A stretch of 7,545 bases of DNA from Thermoplasmatota archaeon (GTDB lineage Archaea > Thermoplasmatota > Thermoplasmata > UBA10834): assembly GCA_022848805.1 (NCBI GenBank), contig JAJISI010000060.1, positions 1-7,545 of the forward strand. Reading direction: 5' to 3'. The notes beneath the pieces were generated by a model, which saw nothing but the letters and a program-made list of their open reading frames with translations, made no database searches and was not told the origin of the DNA. Made by a program: the position numbers and the translations under genes. Shown piece by piece: positions 5,980-7,545 of the stretch (position 1 is its first letter; each line of letters opens with the position of its first letter).

Positions 5980-6879
5980 ATGGCGGAAGTAGTGGAGTGT
6001 GTCCCCAACTTCAGCGAGGGGCGGAGGAAGGACGTAGTAGACAGTATCGCGGATTCCATCAGCTCTGCCCCTGGAATAAAGATACTCGATGTCGAGATGG
6101 ATCATGACCACAACAGGTCCGTTGTGACTTTTGTGGGTAACAAGCAGAACATTCAGGAGGGCGCGTTCCGAGGCGCACAAGCGGCCGCCGAGCTGATAGA
6201 CCTGACCAAGCACCATGGGGAGCATCCCAGGATGGGGGCGCTCGATGTGCTCCCGTTCGTGCCGATACAGGATGTAACGATGGATGACTGCGTTGAGGTG
6301 GCTCACAGCGTGGGCGCGCGGATAGCCAAGCACCTCGAGATCCCGATATATCTGTACGAATCCGCTGCGAAGAGACCAGACAGGAAGAACCTGGAGAACG
6401 TCGGGAAAGGACAGTTCGAAGGGTTGAGGGAGTCGATCGGGACCGACGACTCCAAGCATCCTGATTTCGGCCCACTGGAGGTGCATCCGACCGCAGGTGC
6501 GATCGCGGTCGGAGCTAGGATGCCTCTGATAGCATTCAACATCAACCTCAGGTCGCGCGATCTCGCGGCCGCGAAGGACATCGCGAAGAAAGTGAGGACC
6601 AGTGGCGGTGGGCTCCCCCACCTGAAGGCACTTGGATTCGACCTGAAGGACAAAGGGATGGTCCAGGTTTCGATGAACCTGACGGATTACACCGTCACTC
6701 CCCTCTCTAAAGTGTTCGAAGAGGTCGGCAAAGAGGCGGAAGCGAGGGGCATCGAGGTCGCGGAGGGCGAGATCATCGGCCTGATACCTCTGGATGCGGT
6801 ATGCGACATAACGGGTAGGTTCCTGAAGCTCGAGCAGTTCACAAGCGGTCAAATCCTGGAGAGGAGGATCTGGTGCTGA
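5980..6879 (+). CDS. ftcD: Glutamate formimidoyltransferase
   Basis: The 299-residue enzyme transfers the formimino group of N-formimino-L-glutamate, made during histidine breakdown, to tetrahydrofolate, giving 5-formimino-THF and glutamate. It is collinear with the formiminotransferase half of mammalian FTCD: ECVPNFSEGR at 6-15, DHDHNRSVVTFVG at 41-53, HHGEHPRMGALDVLPFVP at 78-95, PIYLYESA at 122-129, and PDFGPLEVHPTAGAIAVGAR at 161-180 followed by IAFNINL. His82 in GEHPRMG is at the same number as the catalytic His82 described for the pig enzyme. Both N- and C-terminal subdomains are complete. The start is the ATG at 5980 (MAEVVECVPNF), matching the family N-terminus; an upstream in-frame ATG at 5893 would read through the TATA box and overlap the previous gene. 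The stop overlaps the fchA start by 7 nt. Some family members in other organisms use formate or act on other folates, so substrate identity is inferred. Confidence 0.95.
   Translation: MAEVVECVPNFSEGRRKDVVDSIADSISSAPGIKILDVEMDHDHNRSVVTFVGNKQNIQEGAFRGAQAAAELIDLTKHHGEHPRMGALDVLPFVPIQDVTMDDCVEVAHSVGARIAKHLEIPIYLYESAAKRPDRKNLENVGKGQFEGLRESIGTDDSKHPDFGPLEVHPTAGAIAVGARMPLIAFNINLRSRDLAAAKDIAKKVRTSGGGLPHLKALGFDLKDKGMVQVSMNLTDYTVTPLSKVFEEVGKEAEARGIEVAEGEIIGLIPLDAVCDITGRFLKLEQFTSGQILERRIWC
6863..6870 (+). promoter_or_regulatory. Strong ribosome binding site of fchA
   Basis: GGAGGATC, nearly the full complement of the archaeal 16S rRNA 3' end, has its GGAGG core 5 nt before the GTG at 6873. It lies inside the last codons of ftcD and supports the overlapping GTG start, giving fchA efficient coupled translation. 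Confidence 0.75.
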
Positions 6880-7496
6880 ATGGTGTAGAGAGTCTGAGGG
6901 ATTTCTGTGCTGAGCTGTCGTCCAGCTCGCCGTCTCCAGGTGGAGGGACAGCCTCTGCAGCTGCGGGAGCGATGTCTGCATCTCTTCTCGCGATGGTATG
7001 CTCCGTCACCGGAAAGAAAAAGAAGAGCGAGGAGCTGAGACCGGAGCTCGACATGCTCACAGACTCACTCCTCACACTCAGGGACGAGCTCGTGGACCTG
7101 GCACAGGAGGACGCAAGGGCCTACGACGGGCTTGTCGAAGCCATGAGAAGGAGGCGGACGGAGGGAACGGATGACGCCGTCGAGGCGGTCAAGGCGGCCC
7201 TGGGAGAGGCGACGGAAGTCCCTCAGAAGACCGCCAGGGCGTGCGCGCGCATCCTGGAGATGGCGACCAGGGTCGGAGAGATAGGTACAAGGAACGCGTA
7301 TTCGGACGTGGCGGTGGCGGTATATCTCGCCGAGGCGGGCGTCACCGGAGCATTGATGAACGTCCTGATCAACATCGAGGGCTCGACCGATAGCGAGCAT
7401 GCCGATAGCACGAGGATGGATGTGCAGGACCAGTACGAGAGGGCTGGACGAGCCGCGAAACAGGCTCTTGACCGCTTAAGCGGTGCCCTGAGATAG
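6873..7496 (+). CDS. fchA: Formimidoyltetrahydrofolate cyclodeaminase
   Basis: The 207-residue, mostly helical protein matches the cyclodeaminase half of FTCD and stand-alone bacterial FchA. It should convert 5-formimino-THF to 5,10-methenyl-THF with release of ammonia, completing the reaction begun by FtcD. Signature features are LRDFCAELSSSSPSPGGGTASA at about 8-29 (the conserved SPxPGGGxA loop), the alanine-rich helix with MVCSVTGKKK to about 50, EDARAYDGLVEAM at 79-91, and NAYSDVAVAVYLAEAG at 141-156. The last includes Asp145, in a block conserved in the family. The start is GTG 6873, backed by the GGAGGATC site, and overlaps ftcD by 7 nt. The separate but coupled genes correspond to the single fused bifunctional protein of animals. 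The length is normal for a stand-alone cyclodeaminase and the end looks complete. Confidence 0.92.
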   Translation: MLNGVESLRDFCAELSSSSPSPGGGTASAAAGAMSASLLAMVCSVTGKKKKSEELRPELDMLTDSLLTLRDELVDLAQEDARAYDGLVEAMRRRRTEGTDDAVEAVKAALGEATEVPQKTARACARILEMATRVGEIGTRNAYSDVAVAVYLAEAGVTGALMNVLINIEGSTDSEHADSTRMDVQDQYERAGRAAKQALDRLSGALR

Positions 7497-7545
7497 ATGA
7501 GGAGGCACAGCCGCAGCCTATCAAAGTTGATAGCAGATGACGATA
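7497..7545 (+). other. Possible start of a further plus-strand gene, cut by window edge
   Basis: An ATG at 7497 directly follows the fchA stop, and its frame is open for the 16 codons that remain (MRRHSRSLSKLIADDD). A second ATG at 7537 in another frame begins M-T-I and is also open. Neither has a well-placed ribosome site: GGAGG at 7500-7504 is inside the first and about 32 nt before the second. The peptide is too short to recognise. The stretch may equally be non-coding and house the inverted repeat at 7518-7533. Confidence 0.2.
7518..7533. repeat. Perfect inverted repeat downstream of fchA
   Basis: CTATCAA and TTGATAG are separated by AG, with no mismatch in the 7-bp arms, 22 bp after the fchA stop. 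As RNA it would form a 6-bp stem with a 4-nt loop, but no oligo-T tract follows, so it is not a typical terminator. It could be an operator for the next gene. The window ends too soon to decide. Confidence 0.4.

Noticed and set aside
5965..6981. A 338-codon open frame on the minus strand opposite ftcD
   Set aside because: It is antisense to a clearly conserved enzyme, its translation is rich in His, Arg and Leu without a recognisable domain, and it arises from GC-rich codon bias on the plus strand.

Overview
The window looks like ordinary chromosomal DNA from an archaeon. The marker genes are a membrane-anchored LonB-type protease, a Hel308-family helicase and a Cgi121-like KEOPS subunit. TATA-type promoters lie at archaeal distances from the starts. 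The base composition is moderately GC-rich (roughly 55-60%, judged by eye). Having both enzymes for formimino-tetrahydrofolate metabolism points to a folate-using lineage, for example Thermoplasmatota. That placement is inference; no rRNA is present to settle it.

Left half (1-2984), all on the minus strand and read right to left: lonB, then nadM (NMN adenylyltransferase) after a 22-nt gap, then pncC (NMN deamidase, CinA C-terminal family). pncC overlaps nadM by 14 nt and runs off the left edge. The spacing suggests one transcript. nadM and pncC both act on NMN, so they form a small NAD salvage pair behind a protein quality-control protease.

Centre (2985-3161): a 177-bp divergent intergenic region. 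It holds a TATA-like box for each direction, a perfect 17-bp palindrome in the presumed lonB leader, and a set of AAGCAT repeats spaced by 15 bp around the lonB TATA box. This is the most interesting non-coding stretch.

Right half (3162-7545), all on the plus strand: hel308, a 722-aa DNA repair helicase ending in a PCNA-binding-like motif; a cgi121-like gene with its own TATA box directly after the hel308 stop; then ftcD (glutamate formimidoyltransferase) and fchA (formimino-THF cyclodeaminase), which overlap by 7 nt. The last two would pass the formimino group of formiminoglutamate, the product of histidine breakdown, to folate and release ammonia to give 5,10-methenyl-THF. The final 49 bases hold a short perfect inverted repeat and possibly the start of another gene.

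No mobile element, CRISPR array, RNA gene or defence system was seen. The genes are recognisable housekeeping families; the points of interest are regulatory sequences, gene pairings and the helicase C-terminus.
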